Origin: Trogon surrucura
Lineage: Eukaryota > Chordata > Aves > Trogoniformes > Trogonidae
Assembly: GCA_020746105.1 (NCBI GenBank)
Contig: CM036623.1
Location: 2,480,001-2,544,000, forward strand
DNA length: 64,000 nt
Direction of reading: 5' to 3'
A program made the position numbers and the translations under genes. Numbering within the stretch: the stretch's first letter is position 1; every line of letters starts with the position of its first letter. The notes under the pieces were generated by a model that was given only the letters and a program-made list of their open reading frames with translations, did not search any database and was not told the DNA's origin. Shown here piece after piece: positions 38,186 through 48,800 of the stretch.

Positions 38186-38350
38186 CTTCGGCCAGCGAGG
38201 GGCGGGGGGGGAAGCAGCGGGTGGGGCAGCGGCGCACAGACACCAGGAGTCACCCACGGCGTGGGCTCGGCTCAGCCTCCAGCGCCCCGGCTCGCAGCCT
38301 CCCCCCGCCGCCGCTGCCGCCGCCGCCGCCAGCCCGGCCCCGCTCGCCGC
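38186..38350 (-). other. ZFP36L1: ZFP36L1 5' UTR (predicted)
   Basis: If transcription starts about 30 bp downstream of the TATA box, the leader is about 165 bases and extremely GC-rich. It contains a CGG-type triplet tract opposite plus-strand GCC units at 38305-38330, near the predicted cap. I see no upstream ATG of note. The start site is inferred. Confidence 0.6.
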
Positions 38351-38377
38351 TTCCAGCGGGCTCCGGCAAAGCTTCAA

Positions 38378-38496
38378 CTTATAAAGTTTTGGAGTTACCC
38401 CCCCGGGAGGAGGAGCCGGCCGCGGGAGGAAGGGGAGGAGGAGGAGGGAGGGGAGGGTGATTGACACCGCGGCTGAATCACCCCGGGGCGGGCGGG
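38378..38496 (-). promoter_or_regulatory. ZFP36L1: ZFP36L1 core promoter: TATA box, PBX/MEIS-like site, GC box
   Basis: The minus strand reads CTTTATAAG at 38386-38378, a good TATA box about 195 bp upstream of the start codon. About 75 bp further upstream lies TGATTGACA (38458-38466, plus orientation), which resembles a PBX-MEIS composite site, then an AP-1-like TGATTCA (38480-38474) and an Sp1-type GC box, GGGGCGGGCGGG (38485-38496). A TATA box plus GC boxes suits an immediate-early, stimulus-induced gene such as TIS11b. The TATA assignment is strong from spacing. The others are motif matches only. Confidence 0.7.
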
Positions 38497-38551
38497 ACCG
38501 GAGAAACTTTCGGGAGGAAGCAAAGGCTGGGTGGGGAGGGGCGAGGGAAGG

Positions 38552-38556
<5 letters not shown>

Positions 38557-38604
<48 letters not shown>

Positions 38605-39220
38605 GAATGGAAGGGGAGAAAAAAATACCAGCGCGGCCCGGGAGGGGGAGGTTTGTGCGGGGGGAGAGGGGTCTGTGCTGGCTGCCCCCCCCCCCCCACC
38701 CCGCGCTGGAGGAGGCGGTTGTGCGGGACAGCCGCGCGCGGAGGGGGGCGTGGGGGGGGCGGGGGGGGGGGGGAGCGGGGCGTGCGGGGCCGCTCGCGCG
38801 GGAGGGGCTGGAGCGGCGCCCGCGCTGCCTCGCGCTTCCCCGCGCGCGGGGAGTGGGGGGGGGGGGGGGGGGAAGGGAAGATTGGGGCGACCCCGGCGCG
38901 AGCACCCGGCACCCCCGGAGTGATGGGGAGGGGGGGGGGGTGTGCTGGTCCCTGCCTCGCGTTTTTGGAAGTGACCGTCTTTGTGTTGGTTCACACCCAC
39001 CGACACCCCCCCCCATCCCACCCCCCCCCCCTCAACCGACCCACCCCCCCCCCCCCGCACTCCTTTTTTTTTTTTAATTTATTTTTTTTTCTCCAAGGAG
39101 AAGTAGCCGGCACGCACGTTCATTTGTTTAAAATACGGGCTCTGCCCTTCGAAAAGGAGGGGTTGGTAAATGCTGCCTTTTCGCCTCTCTTCCAAAGCAC
39201 CCCCCCCCCCCCCCCGCCCC
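38557..39220. repeat. Cluster of A, G and C homopolymers upstream of ZFP36L1
   Basis: The segment starts with A29-G-A12 (38557-38598). It then has many plus-strand G runs, including G13 (38761-38773), G18 (38855-38872) and G11 (38930-38940), with an isolated C13 at 38685-38697. From about 39001 the bias flips to C runs (39006-39056 and about 39200-39215). The G runs meet the simple rule for G-quadruplexes many times over. Run lengths in such DNA are prone to sequencing error. Confidence 0.85.
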
Positions 39221-40081
39221 GAACTCGAAATTGTAAAACTTAAAAAAAAAAAAAAAAAGAAAATAACGTCTCAGAGCAAGTAATCTGTTCCAGATTTTAG
39301 TGGGCAAAGCATGATTCATACTGATACCGATATGGCGGGGACGAGGGGGAGAGGACGGTGGCAGTTTCTGCGTTTAAAACAACCCAAAAAAAAGCCAAAT
39401 GCTGGCAGGCGTGCGACCACCTGGGTGTCTCAGCCCGAAATCTGCTGCTCCCAAACCTTTAGCCCCAGCGAGGCTCGCCCCAGCTCTAACTTCAGGGGTT
39501 TCGCTCAAAGCCAAGTTGCGACGGCATCTGGGCCGTGTCCCCGCGCAGGAGGGCGAGATGGGGGTCCTGCCCCGCCGCTGCGGACCCTTCTTTCCCGCCC
39601 CGTGTTCTGGCTTGGCTGGGAGAAAAGACCCCCCGTCCCTGGGCTGGGCGACGGCGGCGCAGCGGCCATCGCGCTGAAAAAAATTACAACCCACTTCACT
39701 TCCTCTAATGTTTGCTTTAGAGTTGCGGGATCTGGACTTTGAGCCGGCGGCTGATCTTTTTCCCCTCCTTCGGTCCTCAAGAACGGCCAAAATAACCAAG
39801 AGGAACGCCCACGAGCTCCAGCTATTCCAGATTTCTACTTTTTTTTTTTTATATTATTATTATTTACTTAAGGAGAGCAATCACGTTCCTCGAATTTCCT
39901 TCTCTTTCTAGTTTTTTTTTTTTCCCCTTGCCTTGGCCAGAAGTGAGGAGTAACCAGGGGAGAGACCAGCCTATTATTTTCTGCAGTTGTTTACTCATTC
40001 TGTAGATGGTGCTTGTTCCCAGGGCTCTGAGCCTCTCTATAATTAAACCCATTTTAATTGTTAGGTTGGAAACGTCATTTC

Positions 40082-40092
40082 GGGGACTTTCC
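40082..40092. promoter_or_regulatory. kB site GGGGACTTTCC
   Basis: The 11-mer is an exact match to the classical NF-kB p50/p65 consensus GGGRNWYYCC with an added 5' G. It lies about 1.7 kb upstream of the predicted ZFP36L1 start, just outside the CpG island. ZFP36-family proteins damp inflammatory mRNAs, so induction through kB would make biological sense. This is inferred from the motif alone. Confidence 0.45.
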
Positions 40093-40400
40093 AAGAGTTA
40101 CCGAGAAAGCCAGCCGAGATAACCATTTCACTACTGAGTCGCTCCCAGCCCAGTTTTTGCGCGCGTTCCTCCCCACCGACGCCAGCCTGAGCGGGGGGCT
40201 CAAAGCGGGGACCATGGGGCAGCAGCCCCCCCCCGGCCACGCTTCGCTTGCCCCACGAGTTTTCGTTTTGGCAACTTGGGGTTTAAGGCTGCACCCTTCC
40301 GTGGATCGAGCGGCGAAGGCTGAAGTCGAGAAGGCTTTTTTTTTATTTTTCATTTTTCCGGTGATTTAGCTTGGCAAAGCCGGGCTCCATGGTGGTCTGC

Positions 40401-40413
40401 TTTGCATTGGCTG
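40401..40413. promoter_or_regulatory. Octamer-like TTTGCAT overlapping a CCAAT box
   Basis: Plus-strand TTTGCAT (40401-40407) is a 7-of-8 octamer core. The minus strand of 40413-40405 reads CAGCCAATG, a good NF-Y type CCAAT box. They lie 2 kb upstream of ZFP36L1, beside the CTCF-like site at 40446. These are motif matches only. Confidence 0.3.
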
Positions 40414-40445
40414 CGCACATGCTCAGATCAGGAATTTAGCTGCTC

Positions 40446-40459
40446 GCCCCACCTCGTGG
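40446..40459 (-). promoter_or_regulatory. CTCF-like site
   Basis: The minus strand reads CCACGAGGTGGGGC, which follows the CTCF core pattern CCACNAGRKGG plus downstream G/C preferences. It lies about 2.1 kb upstream of the ZFP36L1 promoter. No occupancy can be inferred from sequence alone. Confidence 0.35.
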
Positions 40460-43400
40460 CTAAAAGTCAGAGCCCTCGGGGCCAGAGTGGGAATTTGTGT
40501 GGGCATGAATTCACACCGAGCGGAGGAATGAAAAAAAATCGGAGCCGTGCACCTCCCGCCAGAGCCGTGCCAGAACTTTGATAGATGCAAATGAATAAAG
40601 ATAGGTAAATGAATAAATGCAAGTCAATAATTAAAGATTACGGAAGAAGCGAATGAATGCAGTGCCATGCTCAGTAGCCTTCTCGTGTGGGTCGATCCAT
40701 CCAGGCCCAGCACATTCCAGTTAGGATGCTACAGATGGGCCCGGGAAGTGGGAATAAATGTCTAGGACTTCCCAAGCTCTTCCCAAATCCATCCTTGGCA
40801 CAGAAGCAGCTTCTGGAGTGTTCTCATTCTCCGGTTTCCATGCAAGCATATGCTAAAACCTGTCTCAGAATGGAGAGGGGTAAGATTCTTCATCAGACCT
40901 GTGTATTCATTTAATGGAGAAATTAAGAACCGCTTCACGGAATGAGAGCTGAAATGGGTCAAAATGGCCAGAAAACAGGGAAGGAGCAGGGGACAGCAAA
41001 TGAAATGTTAAAGGCAGGAGGGTCTAAAGGAGGACTTTTTTTCCGATCGTGTGTGCGTATAAAACCGTCGTCGGCTTGTTGGCACATGATGCTGTGGAGG
41101 TCAAAAGTATAAAGGGGGTCAAAAAAGCAATTCGACAAGTTTATGGAGGAAAAGTCCCTGGAGGTTTACTAAAGGCAAAGGCAGACCTCCACAATGCACA
41201 GCAAAAGTGTCCCTTTGTCGTTCCCCCATTTTCCCACCTAAGCATTGGCTGCTCTTGGAGGCAAGAGGAGGGCCACGCTCTGCCAAGAGCCAGAGAACGG
41301 TCTTGCAGGGGGGCTGCACCCCTTGCCCAGCTTAACTCCCCCTCAGGGCAGCAAGAGGTTACTCAAAGCACTGGGTATGAGCAGCGTGCGAGCTTTGCCG
41401 CAGATATATTTGGTGAGGTTACAGCTCCCGTAGCAACAGAAGAAGATCGCTATCTTAAGACACCTCTACTTATCTTCACCTGGAGCCGTTCGGTGGTAGG
41501 AAGCCTGAAGGTCTGCTTGCCTCGATTAGAGTCACTGAGCAAGAACATGAGTGCAAAAGAGCCTGAATCGTTGAAAACAAGGCAGAGTGGTGGTGGTTGG
41601 CTTTGTTCCCCTTCCTACCACCCGGTTCCCAAAATTGCAAGCTAGGAAGGAGAAGTGCTTTCATCACGAGCAAGGTTTTCCCCTGTGAGTTGTGGGTAGG
41701 CGAGGCGTTTTGCTCCCCTGCTCCTGTGGGAACCTTCAGGTAAATGGAGGTGCCTTTTCTGCGTCAGTGCCCCGATGGACGGAGCCTGGGGACAGAGGAA
41801 GGACAAACCTCCTGCTTTTGCTTGTGCCGGGGATGTAAAATAGCTTTCTGCGGTCGCTGTTCTATTCATATCTTTTGGGTCTCGTGCTATTTCTGTTGGC
41901 TGTGCCCCTGGAGGTGGAGGTGTGGAAGTGTCTTTCTGCTGGTCTCCGCAAGCGGGTGCAGATGTTTCCTCTGTTCCACGCACCTCCTCAGACGCTCTGG
42001 CCTTTCAGGGAGTAGGCGGATGTCAGCGTGGCCGTTCCTCACCTATCCCTAACTTTCTAATCTTTCCTTTTATTTTGGCCTCGCGCTCCTTCCATGGAAC
42101 ATCTCTGGGTAGCCACTGGGAGGTGTGAATGGCTCGGGATGGAAACCGCGGCTTGTAGGTGTGCCCTCTGCCAGGCTTTTCTGGCACCCGAGGAAGCCCG
42201 GCCTCCGCCTGCTCCCAAGTGAAAGGGATATTACCAGCTGCTCGGGGAGAAAACAAATTTGCAGAGATACAGGAAAGTGTGTTAAGGTGGTGGGAAGCAA
42301 CGGGAGTGAGATTCCTGGCAGCTCGGGTATGTAAACATTCATAAAATAGAGAGTGTGTGCATTTGTGTACTTTGTGGTGGCAAGAAACCCAAGAAGCTAG
42401 CTCCATTGTTTTTGCTGGAATTGGTAGCAACAGTGCCAGACAAATATTATAAGACCTTAATCCCCTTGGCTTTACACCTGTGAATGACCTAAAGACCATC
42501 CAAGGCAGTCTAAATTACGGGACACCTTGGTAGTGGGTGATGGGGTTCGGGATCTGATTTGGGTGTTTATAAAGAGGGTTTTCTGCTGCTCAGTAGCCCA
42601 GATGCTGGGCTGCCTCTGGGGGAGGCAAGGCGAGGGGAGGCAGGAGGGGGAGGTAGTGTGTGGTCTCTTCTGAAAGTGTCACATGGACGTGACTGGTCTG
42701 CCACAAATTTAGCGCCGGTGGCACTGACGAGATACTGCAGTGGAAAAAGCAGAGGTGTCCTTTTAGCAGACGCAAGGTAAGGAAATTGGCTGAACTTAAT
42801 GGATCAAAGTTATAATTTCCAGTGGAAATACTAATGCAATTATTATGTTTCCACACAGCAGGACAGCAAGCCCATGCTAGTGTTTAGCTGTTTGTCACGA
42901 CTGCTCAAGCCACATCCCGGGGTCCGTCCAGCTGCACCCAGACATGTGCCACCTGTGCTGGGGGTTTGGGCCAGGCTGAGGCACAAACCAGTGTGGAAAA
43001 CAATAGGTTTGAGAAAAAAAGAGCAGCGCTAGGACCAGCTGCTGCATGGTTATGGAAAGTTAAGGTGCCTGAAGAGGTAGCTCTGTCTCTCTGACCCTGG
43101 CCTGAGTGCGGGGCTGTCACTGCACCCCCTCTGCCCCGGCAAAACACATCCCGTCCAGACGCGGGGCACAGGGCTGGAGAGCCCAGCAGCCCCCTCCCAC
43201 GGCACCGCAGATTTCCCTGCCGCCCACTCGCTGCTGGCACCCACCACCTCCCGCAGAGAAACCTCCCTCTCCTTATCGGGGTTTGCCTCGGTTCTCGGTG
43301 AAGTTGCAAACCCTTTAGGGCAAAGAGCAAGTCTCATCGCATCCCTCCTCCCCGAGCACGCCGCAGCTGTGGGAAGCTGGGGAAGGGATTCCCATCCTGC

Positions 43401-43651
43401 CGAGAAAGCAGCCCAGCCTGGCTCCAGTGAGGAGGTGAGGGATGGGGCAGGAGATGTTTGGCACCGCTGGCAGAGGAGAGCTGTGACGCAGCTATCGGGG
43501 ATACTGCTGTGCCACCCTGCTGGGAGCAGCACCCCATCCTGCTCCCTGCAGGGCGTCCTCTTGTGTGGGACCAGGTGTCAGCACCCTCTTTCTTCCAGGC
43601 AGGCACATGGTGGTCCCAGGGTCCTCAGCATCCCTGCTGGGGCCAAACTTA

Positions 43652-43709
43652 GGAGCCGATTAGGTACCTTTAATCTGGCTTGGAGCCGATTAGGTACCTT
43701 TAATCTGGC
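43652..43709. repeat. Tandem duplication, 28 identical bases at 30-bp period
   Basis: The two copies, 43652-43679 and 43682-43709, are identical over 28 bases, beginning GGAGCCGATTAGGTACC and ending TTTAATCTGGC, and are separated by TT. A single clean duplication with no drift suggests a recent event or purifying selection. The unit contains the AT-rich homeodomain-like core GATTAG. Confidence 0.95.
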
Positions 43710-45768
43710 CTATTCTGCACAGGGCAGAGAGAAGTCAAATATCTCTCCCCTAAACGGATTGTTGTTCAGGTTAAGGGAAGTGTCAGAAGCTTTAAAAAGG
43801 CAGGTGGCAGCTTGCAGAGAAAAAAAATAGAGCGAGTGACACATGCCGCACATTGAAAAAGGAATTGCCCTTCTATCAAAAGGGTGGCTGGTGCATGGAA
43901 CACAACATGGGCATGGAAAGGCAGAGGTCTCAGAAACCGGCACAAATTCCACATTTGGTTCAAGTCCTGCTCCCAAGCCCATACACAGCAGAGTGATAAC
44001 AGCACAGCACTTTCTGTTGGCCTCTGCCCGTCTCCAGCCAGAGCAGCCCTGAATGCTGATTTATTCAGCAGACGTCAACCGGTGGAATGTTTCCATGATT
44101 TTTCCCTCTGAAAGAATGTGCTAGGACTAAATGCTTTCACCTTCTTTTTTTTTTTTTTTAAGGAGAAAGTCTCAAACTACTCAGGAGCCTCTCGGTTCTT
44201 GACATCTGTCTGACGTGCGATGCTGGTGTCAGAAGGCACTGCTTGCTGTGCTGGCGGCAGCTCACCCTCAACAGGCCCAGCTCTAAACCTCCATAAAATA
44301 AAATTTTGGCTCTTCACGGTGGAACTTGTCATAACCTTGTTTCCAAACACACGGCTTGCACTCCACACATCTCACAGCTCCATGAGATATTTGCATCAGG
44401 GAGGCAGCTTGCGTTCCCGCCTACCCTGTTCCATCAAAACACACTTTTAGCACCAGGCAGGAAGCCAAGGTCAAATCTCCTTTTCTTTTTTTTCTTCTTC
44501 TTTTTTTTTTTTTTTCCCCCCCCTGTCTCTTGTTCCCCCTGCCTGCTCTGAATACATTATGATACAGACTTCGGTTCCACTATTACATCTTTTCCCACAA
44601 GACCGTTGCCTCATTCAGACCGCAGCGGGGAACGTGCTTTCATCCCTGCCAGCTGGGCATGGCTGGAGCACCCCGTGCCCGTAGGAGCTGCGCGGGGAGG
44701 ACACAGAGGCGAGGCTTTGCAGATTCCTGAGCACGGGGGACAGAGGTGGTTTGGACAGGTCCAACTCGATCTGGGAGGGCATTTCCAGGGACCCTCTCCC
44801 TCTGCCTCCTTTGTCAGGCCAGTAGCGAAGGATGTCGACGATGGGGTTCCTCTCAGCTGCTTTCAGGTGCCTAAAAGTTGGGTGTCTAAACCTAATTAGT
44901 CGGACAGGCTTCCTGCATAGTCAGTGGAGACAAATAGGCACCTCTGGTGTGTGATTCATCTCACCTATCTTGAACATTTATCTTCAGAAGGGCTGACTCA
45001 CTCAAAGCCAAGCGCCTGCGTCTCTTCTGTGACTGTGAAGGTAGATCGGCGACTTGCTTTGGATTTGACAACTCAATTTTGGATGTCCCAAGTTAGGCAA
45101 GGTGAGTCCTACCTCCAGCTGTGGCAGTGGCTGTGGGAAGCTTCATTGCTGTGAGTTGTCTTGGTCCTCCCAAACCCCCCCCCCCAATTTCCCTCAGAGG
45201 GTCTGTTTCCAGCCCTCTCCAAGCAGGGCTGGGTTTTAGCTTGTCCAAATCACATTATCAGTCCTCATCATATTATCACACCAAGTTAAATATTTATAAA
45301 GCACCTGGGGGCAGGGGCCCTGTCGTTCTTGTGTTTGTATATTCCCGAAGCTCCCGCGCTGGTTGCAGCCCTTTGGGGACTGGCGCAATCCTGCGCCGTA
45401 GGTCCCTGCGCCGATCTCCAGGTCTTGACGAAATGCAGCCGGGAAGGCAGGAAAAGCTGACGGACATTGGGAAATAAGCAGGAGTGAATCATAAGAGTCA
45501 GGAGAAGCTACCAACGTGTGGGAAAAAAGGCAAATGTGCTACCTCGGCACAAACATATAATAAGGAAGTATGTAATAATAATTATTGTTATTGTAATATG
45601 GTCTGGGTGAGCATTTGGGAAAAAGATATCTAATAACTGACAAGCGACGTGGCTCGGTTTGTTTTGATCTGAAATTCAAACAATGGTTGTGTTTATAAGG
45701 CAATAATACGCAGGGCACAGAGCACTGGCACCGCACCAACTATGCACTCCCCAAGTCGGGTTTATATA

Positions 45769-45875
45769 GGTCATGCCAAACAAATAATAGTGTTCTTCAA
45801 TATAATTACTGATTCATTACGGAGAGAGAATGCAATTGAGTCTGTTTGGATTTCAGGGAGGCGTTAGATAGGGTA
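45769..45875 (+). repeat. Ancient LINE reverse-transcriptase fragment, plus orientation
   Basis: The sequence starts 'ggtcatgccaaacaaat' and ends in codons for LDFREALDRV (45846-45875). This follows the old sauropsid CR1/L3-type LINE segment just before and through the reverse-transcriptase motif 'LDFSKAFDxV'. Stops interrupt the frame between these points. It is a small fossil with no function implied. The call is from remembered consensus. Confidence 0.6.
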
Positions 45876-48800
45876 AATTCATACATTGGAACTCGGATTG
45901 GGAAGGCTTTGTGTGCTTGCCGAGCTCTGCTCCTCGGGGAGCCGGTGGCACGGTTCCCACTGCAGCCTGTCCCTGCAGCACCGGAGCTTCCCCGCCAGCT
46001 TCAGTGGGCACTTGGGGCTCCCAAAGCTCTCGGCACCCTTCGAAGCACCTCACGGGTGGATTTGGAAGCTAAGCTCCTGCTAGACCAAGACCTGGATCCA
46101 AACGTGCTGGACCTGTCACTCAGCTCAGGTGGTCGCACCCACCCCACCAGCTGCCCTCCATCCCAGGGGCACCCTGGCCTGCCCACTTCTGAGCCCCCTG
46201 GTCCGTGTCCCGCTTCTGGACGTGTCTCTTTACACACTTTATTCTGCTGGGAATCCAGACCAGGCACATCACAAGGCTTCTAGGAAAACAGAGGCCGTGG
46301 CAGCCACGCTGGCGGTCCAGCACCCGGCGGAGGGAGCACTGATGGAGCACTTCTTTTGCAAAGATAAATCACGCCCCGCTAGTCAGTCGGCTTCTGTGAG
46401 CTTCTGATAAAGCCAATCAGGAACAAGTAGGGACTATAGTAAATATATGCTTTTCAAAAGGCATTTTGATAAAGGCCTTTCCAAGAATGAAACAAACTTG
46501 GCAGCCGTGGGATGAAAAGTCCCGTCATGGATTGAAAATTGAGTCAGAGCGAATAGGGGGGGGGGAAAAAATCCATTAAAAGTCAATGGCCAGTGCTCCA
46601 GCAGGGGAAGAAAAACTTACTGGGGTGGGAGGGGTGGTGGGACCATGCCTGGAGGAGACGAAAGCAACCATCCAAATGCCGTTTCAAAATAACAGAAATG
46701 GAATGACGAGGCAACAGCATTTGCTGCCAACAGAACCATCTATTATAACTGCAAGCAAGGCTCAGCAGGGCTGGGAGGAACTCCAGAAGCTTCTAACTAA
46801 ACTCAGAAACCAAACCACAATGACGGAGAAAGTTCAGCGTGCGCAAAATGCCAAAGCAAGCCGTTTCAGAAGAAATTGGGCAACCTCTCGCTCTGGATAA
46901 GACGTTGACTTGCAGGGATCATCAGCGGGCAAGCGCAATGGCTGTGCAAGCACTGCATGGGGAAGGCTTGAGCTGTGGGTCAGCGTGAAGAACATGCCAC
47001 GGCATAACCTGATCACACATCACAGTCCACGTCTGCTTGCCCGCTTCAGCGGGACCTAAAGAAACATTGTAAGACAGACAATGCTGAGTCGGGATCAAAA
47101 GTCCACCAAAGGCATCATGGAAGAACAGAAACAGGATCTAAGGCAGAACTGAGTGCGGGGCTTTTTTTTTTTCTTTTGCAAAGGGAGATTAAGGAGTGTA
47201 ACATTACTTCATTTGCACCAGGGAAGCAGAGGGCTGCAAAACAACGGCAGTAACAACGGGCTGATGCTTAGGGTTTATTTGTGCCATTCAAGTTGAAAAG
47301 AAGGATGTAAAGGCACTTTTAAATATAGTTGCAAGGGAAGTTTGAGTTTTGCCACCCGCCTGCCTCGCAGTACTGTTCCCCGCTGGATGTGATCTCCTGA
47401 TAAGCTCGTTCCCGGCCTGAGCTCGGCTCTGTGTGCCAACCACCCGTCTCAGTGTCCCCGCTCTGGCTGGATTGCCAAGATCTGCTCTCACAGAGATTGG
47501 GCACTGCTGCCCTGTGGGCAGCGTCCAGCCCTGGGCAGCTGCCGGTGAAGCCCAGCTCAGTATCGGCGCCCGGCCTCCACAGAGTGGGGACTGCATGGCA
47601 GGGACTAGAGCCATCCCCGGCAGGCTGCGGTGACACCAAGACCCATACAATAAGAAACGGAAGCTGATGGGGCAGGGGGGGTGCCTGTATGTAAATAATT
47701 TACTAGTGTGACCTAAATGCTACCAGGCCTTTGTTTATTTGTATGAAGTCAGTAAAGAATCACACGGATTCCAAGACTGAAGTTTGGGGACCAGAGGCTG
47801 AGAGGTGACACGGAGCAAAGGCATCCCGCCCCTCCGTGCGGGGAGGCAGCTGGGCTGGGAGCAAAAGGCTGCCTCCCCAGTTCCCAGCTTTTCCTGCACA
47901 CAGAAGGCTTTGCGGAGAAACAAGGGAGGGAGAAATGCCACCCATCTGCAGGTGGCTGCCCCAGAGAGGTGGGAGTTTCACCGCACACTCCATGGAGGGC
48001 CCAGGGACGGGAGATGGTTTGCTGGATGATGTCTGTCACATATTTCAGGCAGGGTTTCTCACTGCCCCTGACTGCCCTGGATACATGAAGAGGTAGGCTT
48101 TTGGCTGGGAAACAAAAGCGAAGTTGGGACTGATGGGCATCAAAGAAGAACCAATCATGCTCCTCACGAGAGCAGAGATGCTGGGGTCGGTGTCCAGGCT
48201 GCCTTACCGTATGGGTGGCGAGCGCTGATGGGAGGCTCCATGGCACAGGTTCTTTGATATTACCAAACCCAGGAGATCTTGGGGAACGACAGCAGGGTCC
48301 TTCCTCCTTGGAAATCCTTTGTAGTCTGTAAGGAGATGAGAGGTATTGCACACACCTGAGACACTGATTGCTGGCAGCTGGGGCTGTGAGAAGAGGAAGG
48401 CTACTGCTCCTCCTTCCTGCTCGTTCCTACATTTTTTTCTTTAAGACTCTGCTCCACAGACCATGTGGTTATATGAGAATCTCATTTTTCAGTCAAGAAA
48501 AGCATGCTTTCCTGCTAGCTAGTGTGGAGAAAAACATGAAAGCTCTGGAGCGTGAGCCAAAGAGTCAAAAGGCAAACCTACAGAATTCAACATTATTGTT
48601 TTTAATTTCTAAAATTATGTTCTTTAGGTGACTGACAATATTTTGGAACCCAACACTCAAACATTTGGGATTAGTTCTCCTGGAAAGGAGAGAATGTTGC
48701 CCCTTTAGTGCCGCTTGGGAAAAGCCAAGATCTCAGCTCACAATTCTGCAGGGGAGGTAGCTCCTGGCAAGTACCTAGGGCTTCATCAGAAGTTTGGGAC

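Larger units (their letters stand above)
36600..39700. promoter_or_regulatory. CpG island over ZFP36L1 promoter, intron and exon 2
   Basis: CpG density rises sharply from inside exon 2, peaks at 37000-38900 and fades by about 39700. It is by far the most CpG-rich interval in the window. Both coding exons, the intron and the promoter lie inside. Boundaries are judged by eye. The strong GC content creates long spurious open frames on both strands, which I do not annotate as genes. Confidence 0.8.

Noticed and set aside
37952..39016. 354-codon minus-strand frame running through ZFP36L1 exon 1
   Set aside because: Only the 19 codons at 38185-38129 match the family. The rest translates the intron, leader, TATA box and promoter homopolymers, and the upstream part has no similarity.
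38461..39243. 260-codon plus-strand frame across the promoter homopolymers
   Set aside because: It is built from A, G and C runs (poly-Lys, poly-Gly, poly-Pro) with no real protein features.
41049..41645. 198-codon plus-strand frame upstream of ZFP36L1
   Set aside because: The residue mix is not protein-like in any family I know, it has no splice partners, and it lies in unique noncoding DNA. RNA-seq could overturn this.
45846..46283. 145-codon plus-strand frame starting MDFREALDRV
   Set aside because: The first ten residues are the fossil LINE motif. The remainder has no similarity to reverse transcriptase or other domains, so it is a chance extension.
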